From Craspedostauros australis (Eukaryota > Bacillariophyta > Bacillariophyceae > Mastogloiales > Achnanthaceae): a stretch of DNA of 64,000 nucleotides. Under the pieces are notes generated by a model that was not told the DNA's origin, ran no database searches, and was given only the letters and a program-made list of their open reading frames with translations. Below are positions 1-8,508 of this stretch, piece after piece. The stretch lies in NCBI GenBank assembly GCA_026770025.1, contig JAMXDE010000061.1, positions 186,001 through 250,000 of the forward strand. The letters are read 5' to 3'. The position numbers were made by a program, and so were the translations under genes. The first letter of the stretch is position 1. Each line of letters starts with the position of its first letter.

Positions 1-533
1 GAAGGACTATGGATTGAAGATCCATCCAGCACGTCCAGACGACGACGGCTGGGACATGGAACTCTGTTGCGATAGCGAATACGCAGGAGACAAGAATACA
101 AGAATCAGCGTAGGGGGATTCATCCTATACCTGTGCAAGGTACCAATCCTTTGGCAATCTAAGGCACAGAAGGCTGTCACACTCAGCTCATCCGAAGCAG
201 AATACATTGCCCTTTCCAAAGCGGCAAAGGAAATCTTCTTTGTCATGCAGCTACTCAAAAGTGTGTGGCGTTCCAGTGAAGACACCGATCAAGGTCCGCG
301 TGGATAACATTGGAGCGATCTTCATTGCCAAGAACCCATCGACATCCCAACGATCGCGGCACATCGACGTGCGCCATCACTACGTGAGGAACATGGTAAT
401 CAACAAAACCATCGAAATCATTTTCGTCAAATCCGAGCAGAATACAAGCGACGGATTCACCAAGAACATCAAGGCCGACTTACAACGTGAACATGAGAAG
501 TCGTACCTTGACACATCGAGAACATTCGAATGA
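1..533 (+). pseudogene. 3' end of a Copia polyprotein (RNase H), frameshifted, cut by window edge
   Basis: This is the C-terminal RNase H part of a Ty1/Copia polyprotein. Visible motifs are CDSEYAGD, then SSSEAEYIALSKAAKE, in the frame starting at base 2. RVDNIGAIFIA, the RHIDVRHHYVR block and the FVKSEQNTSDGFTKN tail follow in another frame. The frame change lies at about 260-270, in a GTGTGTGG run that seems to carry extra bases, so this copy cannot make an intact enzyme. The reading ends at the TGA at 531-533. Its residues differ clearly from the Copia element at 17-25 kb, so it belongs to another lineage. The rest of the element lies left of the window. Confidence 0.85.
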
Positions 534-545
534 CTGAATGCACAC

Positions 546-578
546 AGGAAGGGTGTCAAGATGTACATGTGAGTATAT
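546..578 (+). mobile_element. Polypurine tract and probable 5' edge of the 3' LTR of the left-edge Copia copy
   Basis: Thirteen bases after the RNase H stop codon there is a purine run, AGGAAGGG (546-553), followed directly by TGTCAAG. In Copia elements the plus-strand primer (polypurine tract) abuts the LTR, which normally starts with TG, so an LTR probably starts at 554. The other end of this LTR could not be placed because no second copy is visible in the window. Bases 559-578 recur inverted at 2171-2190. Confidence 0.45.
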
Positions 579-599
579 GTCGAGATGTATGAGTATATG

Positions 600-2238
600 T
601 ACATCGTTGCCCCAATATTCTCTTATACATGTACGGACATCACAGTACATTCGTGTCGATAGTGTACTGTGATTTGCCAATATCGCACCACAAATGGAAC
701 ACACGAAAATGAGCAGAATTTCTGGAGGAAATTTGCAAGCAACGATTTCTGAGAGAATCAGGAACATCATTGGACCATCCATCAATGGTACCAAGAGAAT
801 CTCGAGGTACTTCCCAACTAAACCTCAGATGACGATATCATCTGACAGACCATTGCATCATCGATAGAATGTGGAATTAGAAGGAAAGTGGAACCAACAG
901 CTGACATCGACAGGATGTCAACATGTCACCACGTCGACAGCTGTCTCAACATCAGATCAAGGAGGCAAAGATTCGATGACCAAGGAACATCGAGATTGTA
1001 AGTATGCAAGGAGGAAAGCAGTGTGGGAGTATTGGCGATTACTCGCGGAGTACTGGGGCAACAGAGAACGAAATGACGGAGTATGTACTGTATGCGGAGT
1101 ACGCGTCGAGTACGAATATCATGTTGTATGAACATGCAATATTGAGAGAGAGAGAGAGTACAAGCAAGAGTGAGAGAGCATCTTGTGTACCAAATCATAG
1201 TTGGACCAACGAGAGAGACACGCCAAGATCATCGGGCAAGAGAAGAGACGTCGAGAGGATCGGAGTGTCTACGTAGTGAAACAGCAAACATAATACCAGA
1301 CAACAACACCGTCTTCCATGATTGCAAGGCATCCGTCTATGGAACTCGCCAACAAACCCATCAGTTCTCATTAATACACATATAGAAGGCAACTGTGACA
1401 AGTGAAGGGAGGGTCCTGGCGACAACAATCAAATCCCACCGCTTGCACGTACATATCGACTTGATAACCGTTCTGCGTCACACCTAACACGAGATCAAAT
1501 CGGACAGTGGAAACACGCGTATGGCATTGGCTGGGCAACAATGTAATCAGCTTAAACCTTGAGTTATATAAATATAGAAAGAAATTGCGAGCTAAAATAT
1601 GTATGAAATGCAACGAAGGTTTCAAATAGAAAGCTGGAGTAATGCGGAGTAACGGGATGATGCCGAGTCGTATCGACCACAGGTGGAAACAAGCAACGAA
1701 ACGATGTGCGGCGACTCGAGCGATTTGTTGCGCGTCCCGAAACGAACGAACATCCGAGAGAATTCTCAAATGTGATATGTATACATAATTTCACACAGAT
1801 CCCAAAACATGTGTTGACCTCTCCGGTCGTGTCGGAGCGGACACAACTCATGCGACTTTTGTTGGCACACTGACCTCGTGTTACGATTATCCAACATTTC
1901 GCCAAAAAAATGAGTGATCGAAGCAGTCGAAAGCTGAGGAGAGGCTCAGATCCGTTTCATGGGTTTCGGGACAAAAAAAGACAGGTTTTTGCACAACACG
2001 AGACATCGTGTGTTTCTTGGAGATCATTTAGTTTCTTTTTCAAAATCCGGCACGCGCGCTTGACTCATGAGTCAAATGAACTTCAATTTGCCTCCAGAGT
2101 CGTTTGGAAGGTCCCATTTGACTCTGGAGTCGTCTCACGTAGGCCATGTACCGGAGGGAAATCACCATGGATATACTCACATGTACATCTCAACACACCA
2201 CGAGCTGTCAGTCACATGAAGTACGACTATTCTGCTCT
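600..2238. other. Non-coding region between the left Copia remnant and the piggyBac-like element
   Basis: No convincing gene is seen. The first part is probably LTR sequence. Two palindromic structures stand out. One is a perfect 16-bp palindrome, TTGACTCATGAGTCAA, at 2060-2075, resembling two abutting bZIP/AP-1 half sites. The other is an 8-bp inverted repeat, CCAGAGTC at 2094-2101 paired with GACTCTGG at 2120-2127. A 20-base block at 2171-2190 is the reverse complement of 559-578. Confidence 0.5.
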
Positions 2239-2242
2239 CTAG

Positions 2243-2258
2243 TGCCTCAAAGAGCCGG
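2243..2258 (+). repeat. Left terminal inverted repeat of the piggyBac-like element
   Basis: TGCCTCAAAGAGCCGG, the exact reverse complement of 5997-6012. The four bases outside it are CTAG. As CTAG is itself a palindrome, it could be either the duplicated target or the outermost part of the repeat. Confidence 0.9.
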
Positions 2259-2270
2259 ACCCAAATGTTT

Positions 2271-2300
2271 GGCGATGTTTGGCGATGTTTGGCGATGATT
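2271..2300 (+). repeat. Left subterminal decamer array, three copies
   Basis: Three head-to-tail copies of GGCGATGTTT (the last reads GGCGATGATT), followed by GGCTACAG. A further copy with GGCTACA lies at 2519-2528. The same decamer occurs inverted at the right end. Arrays like this near transposon ends are often transposase-binding sites; that role is inferred here. Confidence 0.8.
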
Positions 2301-2829
2301 GGCTACAGATTTTGGACCCGTTTTTCCCAAACTCAGACTTAAACTTATAGACACTCAATCGAATATCTCTTTGCATCTACCTAAACTTAAGACTCAGGGC
2401 TATCCAGGCAAGCAATAGCATTATCTTGTTGTTACTACTATCTAGTCGATCTTTTTGTGTTTGTTGACCCCCTTGGTGTGGTTTTGCCTTCGGACGACGG
2501 ACGGACCGGGTTTTGTTTGGCGATGTTTGGCTACAAGTAGAATTCTACAGGAGTCCGGTAGGATCTGGCCTCTTTTTTCGAGAAATTCGACTCGCCATCT
2601 TTGAAGTCTCCGGACTTAGCGGTCTTTGGCCCAATCTGCACAATAGATATCATTTCAGAATCCTCTCTCCGAGTTGGTCACAACCATATGGTCTATATTG
2701 TGTTTGAGTGCGATGATATGGAGGTATGCTTGCGTTTAGTGCTCCCATGCCAATCGGAATGCTATTTGACCACTCGGATCCACTCTCGGAAGCATGTCTG
2801 AAAATTAAATTCCGTTGTTCGCGTCATCA

Positions 2830-2837
2830 TGACGTCA
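2830..2837. promoter_or_regulatory. CRE-type palindrome upstream of the transposase start
   Basis: TGACGTCA, within ATGACGTCAT, lies 31 bases before the transposase start codon. TGACGT-type elements are bound by bZIP proteins, and in diatoms they are known in CO2/cAMP-responsive promoters. It may lie in the promoter or the leader; use by the element is not shown. Confidence 0.4.
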
Positions 2838-2867
2838 TGAGGAGGACATAGCAACACGACTGCGACC

Positions 2868-5510
2868 ATGGCAACAGCAACAGATGCAACACCAACAACA
2901 GGTGCAGCACCAGCTTTTCTCTACCCCAACCGACATCGCCCTCCTCTCTATCTACTCTCCACTGAACATCGCACCATGAAGATCCGTCCTGGAAGCCACG
3001 TATCGAGTCCATGTGGACCTCTTGTGACCTCTGCAAACAGCAAGGGCAAGGTCCAAAGCATCCTGTATGGTATCGTCCTCAAGTCCCTCCCCAAAAATCA
3101 CTGGGTTGTGCACTGGCGTTCCATCAATGCAGTGTGTGAACATGCAGGTACCAAGCTGACTCTCCTGGACAAGACGCGAGTCGATTTGGACAGCAGCTGT
3201 GTCGAGGAGCTCATCCGCACGCAGAGTGTTGGGAAAGGATCAGCTGATCTAGACAAACTGTACAAGACTTCGCGATACCACAAGCTCTGTCACACCACAT
3301 CAACGTTCAGTGACACATCTTACTCGCAACGCTCCAATGTCTCATCCCTTCCTAACAGCGCATCAGCCAGCCATGGCGCAGACATGGACGTCTCCAACCA
3401 AAACACGGATGGATCTGCGCCAGGAATCTTGATTTGCGGCGACGATGATGCAACAGGTGACCTGCATTCAACGTTTGACCCGAGCACAGGCGATTTGCTC
3501 GCGGGTGATGAATTCAACTACATCATGCTACGTGAACAAGAGCCAGCAGGATACTCACACATGGAGGAGAAGAATGAATTGATGAATACTACAGTCACAG
3601 TTGGCAAGCAGAAGAATGCAACATCGTGGACAGTCGTTGATGACAAATGCATTGAACAGTGCGACGACAAGCCTCAAACCAAGCTTGGTGTGGCAGGTTT
3701 TGACTTTGGCAAAAAATGTTCGCGAGATGACACCAATCGCGACCGGATTAACCTGCTGGGACTGGTGCAACATCTGTGGCCAGGCGACTGGAAGCAACAA
3801 ATCGACGCTCTCAACAGGCGAATCATCGCAGGCGTAATTGATGTTGGCGGGAGGCGCAACCAAGACCCTGTGTTGGAGCGCGAACTGTGGGTGTTTTTTG
3901 GGATCATGCTTGTTGGCAAGCTGGATTCCACCACAAAGCTCTGGGGCGACCGGATGAGTGAAGGCTTCTGTGACGTAAGAGATCTCACAAAGCACATGCC
4001 TTTCCACCGATTCAAGCACATCCGCGAACACTTCATTCCTTACCTGTTCTCTGACCTGGCCAGGCAACACAGCGACAAGTGGTGGCAAATTCAACCTGGG
4101 GTGGAGTTATTCAACAAACGTCGTTGTGACACGATCATTCCGGGTCAGGTAAAAGTCATGGACGAAAGCATGACTGCGTATAAGCCTCGTCTGACGCCCA
4201 TTGGAAACCTTCCACATCTGACGCACATTCCGCGCAAGCCGGAACCACTTGGGGTGGAGTTTAAAACCGTTGCTGATGGCAAAACCGGTATCATGCTTCA
4301 TTTGGAGATTCAACGTGGAAAGCAAGAGATGGACAAGGCCGATCACGTGAGAGATTGTGGGAAAGCAACTGTTGCCTGTTCTCTGCGCATGGCTCTGGCA
4401 ACGCATGACATTGGGCGAAACAACATCCACATCGACACGTCAGAGTTTTCCTTCCCAAGAAGCATTTTCATTGGAGATTCGTGGTTCGCCTCTGTGCAGA
4501 CGTGCTCGGAGATCGCTGTGAAGGCAAATTCAGGATTCATTGGAATCATCAAAACCTCGTCCGCTGGCTTCCCGCTCAAGTTCCTCCAAGAAAAGATGAG
4601 CGACTGGCCCTCCGGAACACAGCTGCTTCTGAAACGCAACCGCGACGATGGGGATGTTGATCGTGATGATACCGCAACAGAAATATACGCCCTGGGATAC
4701 AAGTACTCGCGCAATTCAGTGATTCCATTTGTGTTCTCCTCTGGATCAGGACATTTGGGGGCATCCACACCCTACATCGCAAGATGGATCGACGACGAAC
4801 GCAGGCATCGAACGAAGGAGGTTCCACGACCCGAGGTGGCGAGTAAGTATTTTGGTGCATGCAATGCCGTGGACACGCACAATCATGTTCGCCAAGATGT
4901 GTTGGGACTCGAGAGGATCTGGGTGACAAAGGACGGGTATTTCCGCCTGGCGACGACTTTGTTCGCCCTCACTGTCGTGGATGCAATGAAGGCATACATG
5001 TATCATCTCGGGTCTCGCCACAGGCACAAAAAGGTTACCCTGCGAACCTTCATCAACATGCTTGCGGAGGACATGATCCTCAACGACGAACATGACACGC
5101 CACGGTGTCTCGAAACCACATCTATTCTGCCACAAGGGCACGCTTGCAATAACGTGGACGACGGGACGAATAAATCCAACGAGCCAAACGACAGCGCGAC
5201 CAACAACAACAGCCAACCACAACAGCAACAGAAACAATCATCACACCGAAGCGGCCATCACCACCTGGTGAAATCACAGAAAAAACTGCCAAATGTGTAC
5301 AAGGATCGGAAAGGGCGCTTGAAACGAGGACAGAGATCTGCTCGAGGACGATGTATCGTCTGCAACAAGCTGGTTGTCTTCGTCTGCGAACATTGTCCAT
5401 CAGCTGCGCCTGGGACGCCCGTGTGGTGCTGCCCAGCAGTCCCAAAAAAAAGTGACACCCGCACATGCTTCCACACACATGCCACGAGCGACGAGGGAAA
5501 TTCACACTAA
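2868..5510 (+). CDS. piggyBac-like transposase (DDE_Tnp_1_7 type)
   Basis: An 880-aa transposase expected to cut and paste the element using its terminal repeats. After a poorly conserved N-terminal third rich in charged and low-complexity stretches, the piggyBac core runs from about residue 290 to 735. The likely catalytic aspartates are D432 (in VKVMDESM), D537 (in FIGDSWF) and D669 (in NAVDTHNHVRQD). A Q/N/H-rich linker (about 765-800) leads to a C-terminal cysteine-rich domain with C829, C832, C840, C843, C854, C855 and C867 plus nearby histidines. This matches the zinc-binding end domain that piggyBac transposases use to bind their terminal repeats. The frame is open throughout and there is no sign of an intron. 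The start is the first ATG of the frame. Confidence 0.88.
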   Translation: MATATDATPTTGAAPAFLYPNRHRPPLYLLSTEHRTMKIRPGSHVSSPCGPLVTSANSKGKVQSILYGIVLKSLPKNHWVVHWRSINAVCEHAGTKLTLLDKTRVDLDSSCVEELIRTQSVGKGSADLDKLYKTSRYHKLCHTTSTFSDTSYSQRSNVSSLPNSASASHGADMDVSNQNTDGSAPGILICGDDDATGDLHSTFDPSTGDLLAGDEFNYIMLREQEPAGYSHMEEKNELMNTTVTVGKQKNATSWTVVDDKCIEQCDDKPQTKLGVAGFDFGKKCSRDDTNRDRINLLGLVQHLWPGDWKQQIDALNRRIIAGVIDVGGRRNQDPVLERELWVFFGIMLVGKLDSTTKLWGDRMSEGFCDVRDLTKHMPFHRFKHIREHFIPYLFSDLARQHSDKWWQIQPGVELFNKRRCDTIIPGQVKVMDESMTAYKPRLTPIGNLPHLTHIPRKPEPLGVEFKTVADGKTGIMLHLEIQRGKQEMDKADHVRDCGKATVACSLRMALATHDIGRNNIHIDTSEFSFPRSIFIGDSWFASVQTCSEIAVKANSGFIGIIKTSSAGFPLKFLQEKMSDWPSGTQLLLKRNRDDGDVDRDDTATEIYALGYKYSRNSVIPFVFSSGSGHLGASTPYIARWIDDERRHRTKEVPRPEVASKYFGACNAVDTHNHVRQDVLGLERIWVTKDGYFRLATTLFALTVVDAMKAYMYHLGSRHRHKKVTLRTFINMLAEDMILNDEHDTPRCLETTSILPQGHACNNVDDGTNKSNEPNDSATNNNSQPQQQQKQSSHRSGHHHLVKSQKKLPNVYKDRKGRLKRGQRSARGRCIVCNKLVVFVCEHCPSAAPGTPVWCCPAVPKKSDTRTCFHTHATSDEGNSH

Positions 5511-5959
5511 TCAATAAATACACTTACATACAGTATAATCTGTGTGCGTGTGGAGAGGGCATCAATTGATTGATTTGACTGTGCTGTTGTCTCTCGCCAA
5601 GGGTGTTGGCGATTCTTCGTGAACGAAATTGTGAGGAGGGGAAGCGAAGATGATGTGTGTGACGAGTCCAAACGTGTCTGTGGTGCCCAAACACGTCTCG
5701 AATGCCTGAAAGCATTCGTGAATGAAAAGGGTGCTTGACAGATCACATCAGTGCTCACCGAGCAAGAGAGCAACGGCCACCAAACTTTAGGATTGTATAT
5801 ATAAACTATATACTATGCTACAATATAAATACGAGTACAGGATGGCCCATACGAGCTAAGTCCGGAGAGTTTAACTTTGGTTGATGCTGTTTTTGGCCTT
5901 TTTTGTTCGGGACTTAAGTAGAAAATGTACTACATTCTACAGAGCAGTTTCTGTGATCC

Positions 5960-5979
5960 AAACATCGCCAAACATCGCC
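5960..5979 (-). repeat. Right subterminal decamer array, two copies
   Basis: Two tandem copies of AAACATCGCC, the reverse complement of the GGCGATGTTT units at the left end. This makes the mobile element symmetric for about 50 bp inside its ends. Confidence 0.8.
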
Positions 5980-5996
5980 AATTTGTTTGGCTACAG

Positions 5997-6012
5997 CCGG
6001 CTCTTTGAGGCA
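5997..6012 (-). repeat. Right terminal inverted repeat of the piggyBac-like element
   Basis: Exact reverse complement of the left repeat at 2243-2258, followed outside by CTAG (6013-6016). Confidence 0.9.
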
Positions 6013-6277
6013 CTAGCTTGTTTTCCTTTCTGCCGATCGACAAGTGGTCGAATCGGTCGGAATGACCATCGACCCAGTTGACAAAAAAGAACGCATTGTT
6101 GGTCATGTTTGCATCCAACGGAACGCTTCTCCTGTTCACGCGAGAAAAGAGGAAAGGAAGAATGTTGCGCAAAGATTGGACGGAATGAGGGACAGCCACA
6201 ATAGTAGTACGAGGAGAACAGGTTGTGCGAGGGTATGAAGGAGAGTGCAGCGCTATCGGCCTCAAGGAGAACTGCAT

Positions 6278-7921
6278 ATGATAAAGACAATGATGAGGAT
6301 GAAGTTGGCGATGACGAAGACGAAGACAACCGCAGTGAAAGCCACCATGATGACGGCCACAATGCTGATGGTCATGCTGATGCGGCTGTCTGCGTGCTCA
6401 GCGCTTGAGCTTGCACCGATGAGCATGATGAGCATGACGAGGCAGCTGGACGGTGATCCGTGCGATGATGCGACGGATGAGATGTACAACAACAACCCAG
6501 ATCTGCAAGCAGCAAACATGGCCATGGAGAAAGCCGAGGACATGGACATCACGCAGCAAGGGGAGCGCATCACCGTCTCCTATCCGCAGGGCGAGGTCCA
6601 GGCCCTCACGGACGCGTGCGACGATGCTGGGGGCAGGATGATCGGAACGGACGATCAGGATCTGGACTGTCTGTCCGTGGAGGGAAACCCCATCGAGCTC
6701 ACGTTCCGCAACACCTTCGTCTGCGCATCCGCGGTATGTACGGGCGAGAACGATTACCCCACCGATGAGTTGCTCGTGGATCTGGCCGGCGCTTACCGCT
6801 TGACCTGCACCATCAAGGACCCCAACGCCACGCCCTCGCCGACACCCACCCTCCTTCCCAAGTGGGAGGCCTGCGAGGATGATTCAGAGCAGTTCATCGG
6901 CAAGCACCCCGAGATCGAGGCCCTGCTGCAGAAGATGGAGCAGGACATGACCGAGGGAATGGATAGCGGCGGATTCCGGTTGGGATTTGCCAAGGACGAC
7001 ACGGATCAGCTGCGGACGCTGTGCGAGGCTGCGGGCGGGGCCATTGTCGGCGTGCAGGAGGAGGTATTCGATTGCAAGTCGCAGGGCGCGGAAGTGGAGC
7101 TTACCATGGACAACTTTTACGAGTGCTTCCCATCGGGCTGCGATGGTTATCCTCTCGAGCAGCAGCTTCTCAAGGCCACCGACGCCATGGACTTGGACTG
7201 CGTCTTTGAGAGGTCCAGTGACAACGCGGGCGATAGTGGTAGCGGGGATGCTGCCACTTTGGTGCCATCATCGATGCCATCCGCATCCATTGGCGGTGCC
7301 GCCGATTCTCCCGCCCCGAGTGATAGCGGGTCGGCACCGTCGGAGATGCCCACCTCGGCAGACCAAGATGGAATGGAGAATTCGTCGGGGCCAACACCGA
7401 TGGAACTAGCGCCAACACCGGCGCCTTCGGATGTTGCTCATGCTGGCAACAACAGTAGCAGTGATGGTCAGGCATCAGAAGGACCAACGGCTGTTGCGAT
7501 CGGTACATCAACGGATCCACCAACCACAGCACCAACTGACCCAGAAACGGAGACTCCCACATCGCAGCCAACCACAGCTCCACATACCCTCTCACCAAAG
7601 CCAACACCTTCACCAATGGAAGGCGGTTCAGGGAATGATGACCCGACGGTCGTCAGCCAACCGGAGACCCAACACAATGGGAATACCGGTGGTAGCAATG
7701 ACCAGAATCAATCCTCGTCCAGCGGCGGATTCTTTGACACGGACATTTTCCCACCACACGCAATCGCCATCATCGTTGGGGCAGCATTCCTCGTCATCGG
7801 ACTGTCCTGCATCTCCGTGCGCAGGCGCCAGAGACGGAATCGCGCAGAACTGGTCTACCAAATGTCCGAGCTGCGAATGTCGGATCCGGACGATGCGGAA
7901 GCTCTCAGCCCCATCACGTAA
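6278..7921 (+). CDS. Type I membrane surface protein with duplicated six-cysteine domain
   Basis: A 547-aa protein not recognised as a named family. The frame opens at 6245 with GTG, so the first ATG (6278) is taken as the start. The N-terminus is basic and then hydrophobic (methionine-rich, about residues 24-36), with a plausible signal cleavage near SACSA. Two related domains follow. Their cysteines are C62, C114, C131, C149, C154, C177 and C199, C249, C266, C283, C288, C308, so the spacings (52-17-18-5-23 and 50-17-17-5-20) are almost the same. Next comes a long Ser/Thr/Pro-rich, probably glycosylated stalk, one membrane span (about 495-514), an RRRQRR stop-transfer patch and a 30-residue acidic tail. 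This layout suggests a cell-surface adhesion or receptor-like protein. The piggyBac-like element lies just upstream and may affect its promoter. Confidence 0.8.
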   Translation: MIKTMMRMKLAMTKTKTTAVKATMMTATMLMVMLMRLSACSALELAPMSMMSMTRQLDGDPCDDATDEMYNNNPDLQAANMAMEKAEDMDITQQGERITVSYPQGEVQALTDACDDAGGRMIGTDDQDLDCLSVEGNPIELTFRNTFVCASAVCTGENDYPTDELLVDLAGAYRLTCTIKDPNATPSPTPTLLPKWEACEDDSEQFIGKHPEIEALLQKMEQDMTEGMDSGGFRLGFAKDDTDQLRTLCEAAGGAIVGVQEEVFDCKSQGAEVELTMDNFYECFPSGCDGYPLEQQLLKATDAMDLDCVFERSSDNAGDSGSGDAATLVPSSMPSASIGGAADSPAPSDSGSAPSEMPTSADQDGMENSSGPTPMELAPTPAPSDVAHAGNNSSSDGQASEGPTAVAIGTSTDPPTTAPTDPETETPTSQPTTAPHTLSPKPTPSPMEGGSGNDDPTVVSQPETQHNGNTGGSNDQNQSSSSGGFFDTDIFPPHAIAIIVGAAFLVIGLSCISVRRRQRRNRAELVYQMSELRMSDPDDAEALSPIT

Positions 7922-8508
7922 ACGGCTTCGCTGCCATTGCAATGAAAGCTACTACTCTATTCATACCAAAAAAATGTTATGCTTCTTTTCCATCAATAGA
8001 TCAATAGATGGCACAATCTCCTTCTCTCCGCCCTCCAACACGGCATCGGTTCCATGCCGCCGTGAAGGAGTTATAGCGCGCACCTGTTGGTCTTGTTGGT
8101 GCAACACACAATACGCTGCCTACTCTACTCTACTCCTCCACCATCTTCATCTTCGATAGTGTCAACACGGATTCACGCCAGTACATACCTGTGACGATTA
8201 ATCACGGGGTCTGCGGTGATACGATATATATATTTCATTTGTGATGCAGTTTGTGTCGACACAGCTAGAGCATGTAATCTAGACATTGATCCCACATCGG
8301 CGCGGATGGGCGAAACGTATCAGGAAGAGAATGGGACGTAGGAACATCCCAAACCACGCATATCACCATACAAATGTCGAAAAATCATATAGGAGACTTC
8401 ATGAACCTATTCCTCTCAGGCGAGCACCTGAATGCACCTTGCTTTGGAAATCAAGGGTGCCAGAGTAAAGGGCTTGGTGCATGCTCTACTTGCTGGCGTG
8501 TCGATGGC
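7922..8508. other. Intergenic, between converging genes
   Basis: This 587-bp stretch separates the 3' ends of the surface-protein gene and coatomer beta. It contains an AT-rich ATATATAT patch near 8225. No gene or RNA was recognised. Confidence 0.5.

Larger units (their letters stand above)
2243..6012 (+). mobile_element. Complete piggyBac-like DNA transposon
   Basis: The 3770-bp element is bounded by perfect 16-bp terminal inverted repeats and carries a single transposase gene. Next to each end are tandem copies of the decamer GGCGATGTTT, in mirrored orientation. A second inverted pair, CTCCGGACTTAGC, lies further in (2608-2620 and 5855-5867). The element is flanked on both sides by CTAG (2239-2242 and 6013-6016), not by the TTAA expected for piggyBac. 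Intact ends and an unbroken transposase suggest it is recent or still mobile. It sits 265 bp upstream of the start codon of the surface-protein gene. Confidence 0.85.

Noticed and set aside
6245..6277. GTG start for the surface protein
   Set aside because: Nuclear genes rarely start at GTG, and an ATG follows 11 codons later just before the signal sequence.
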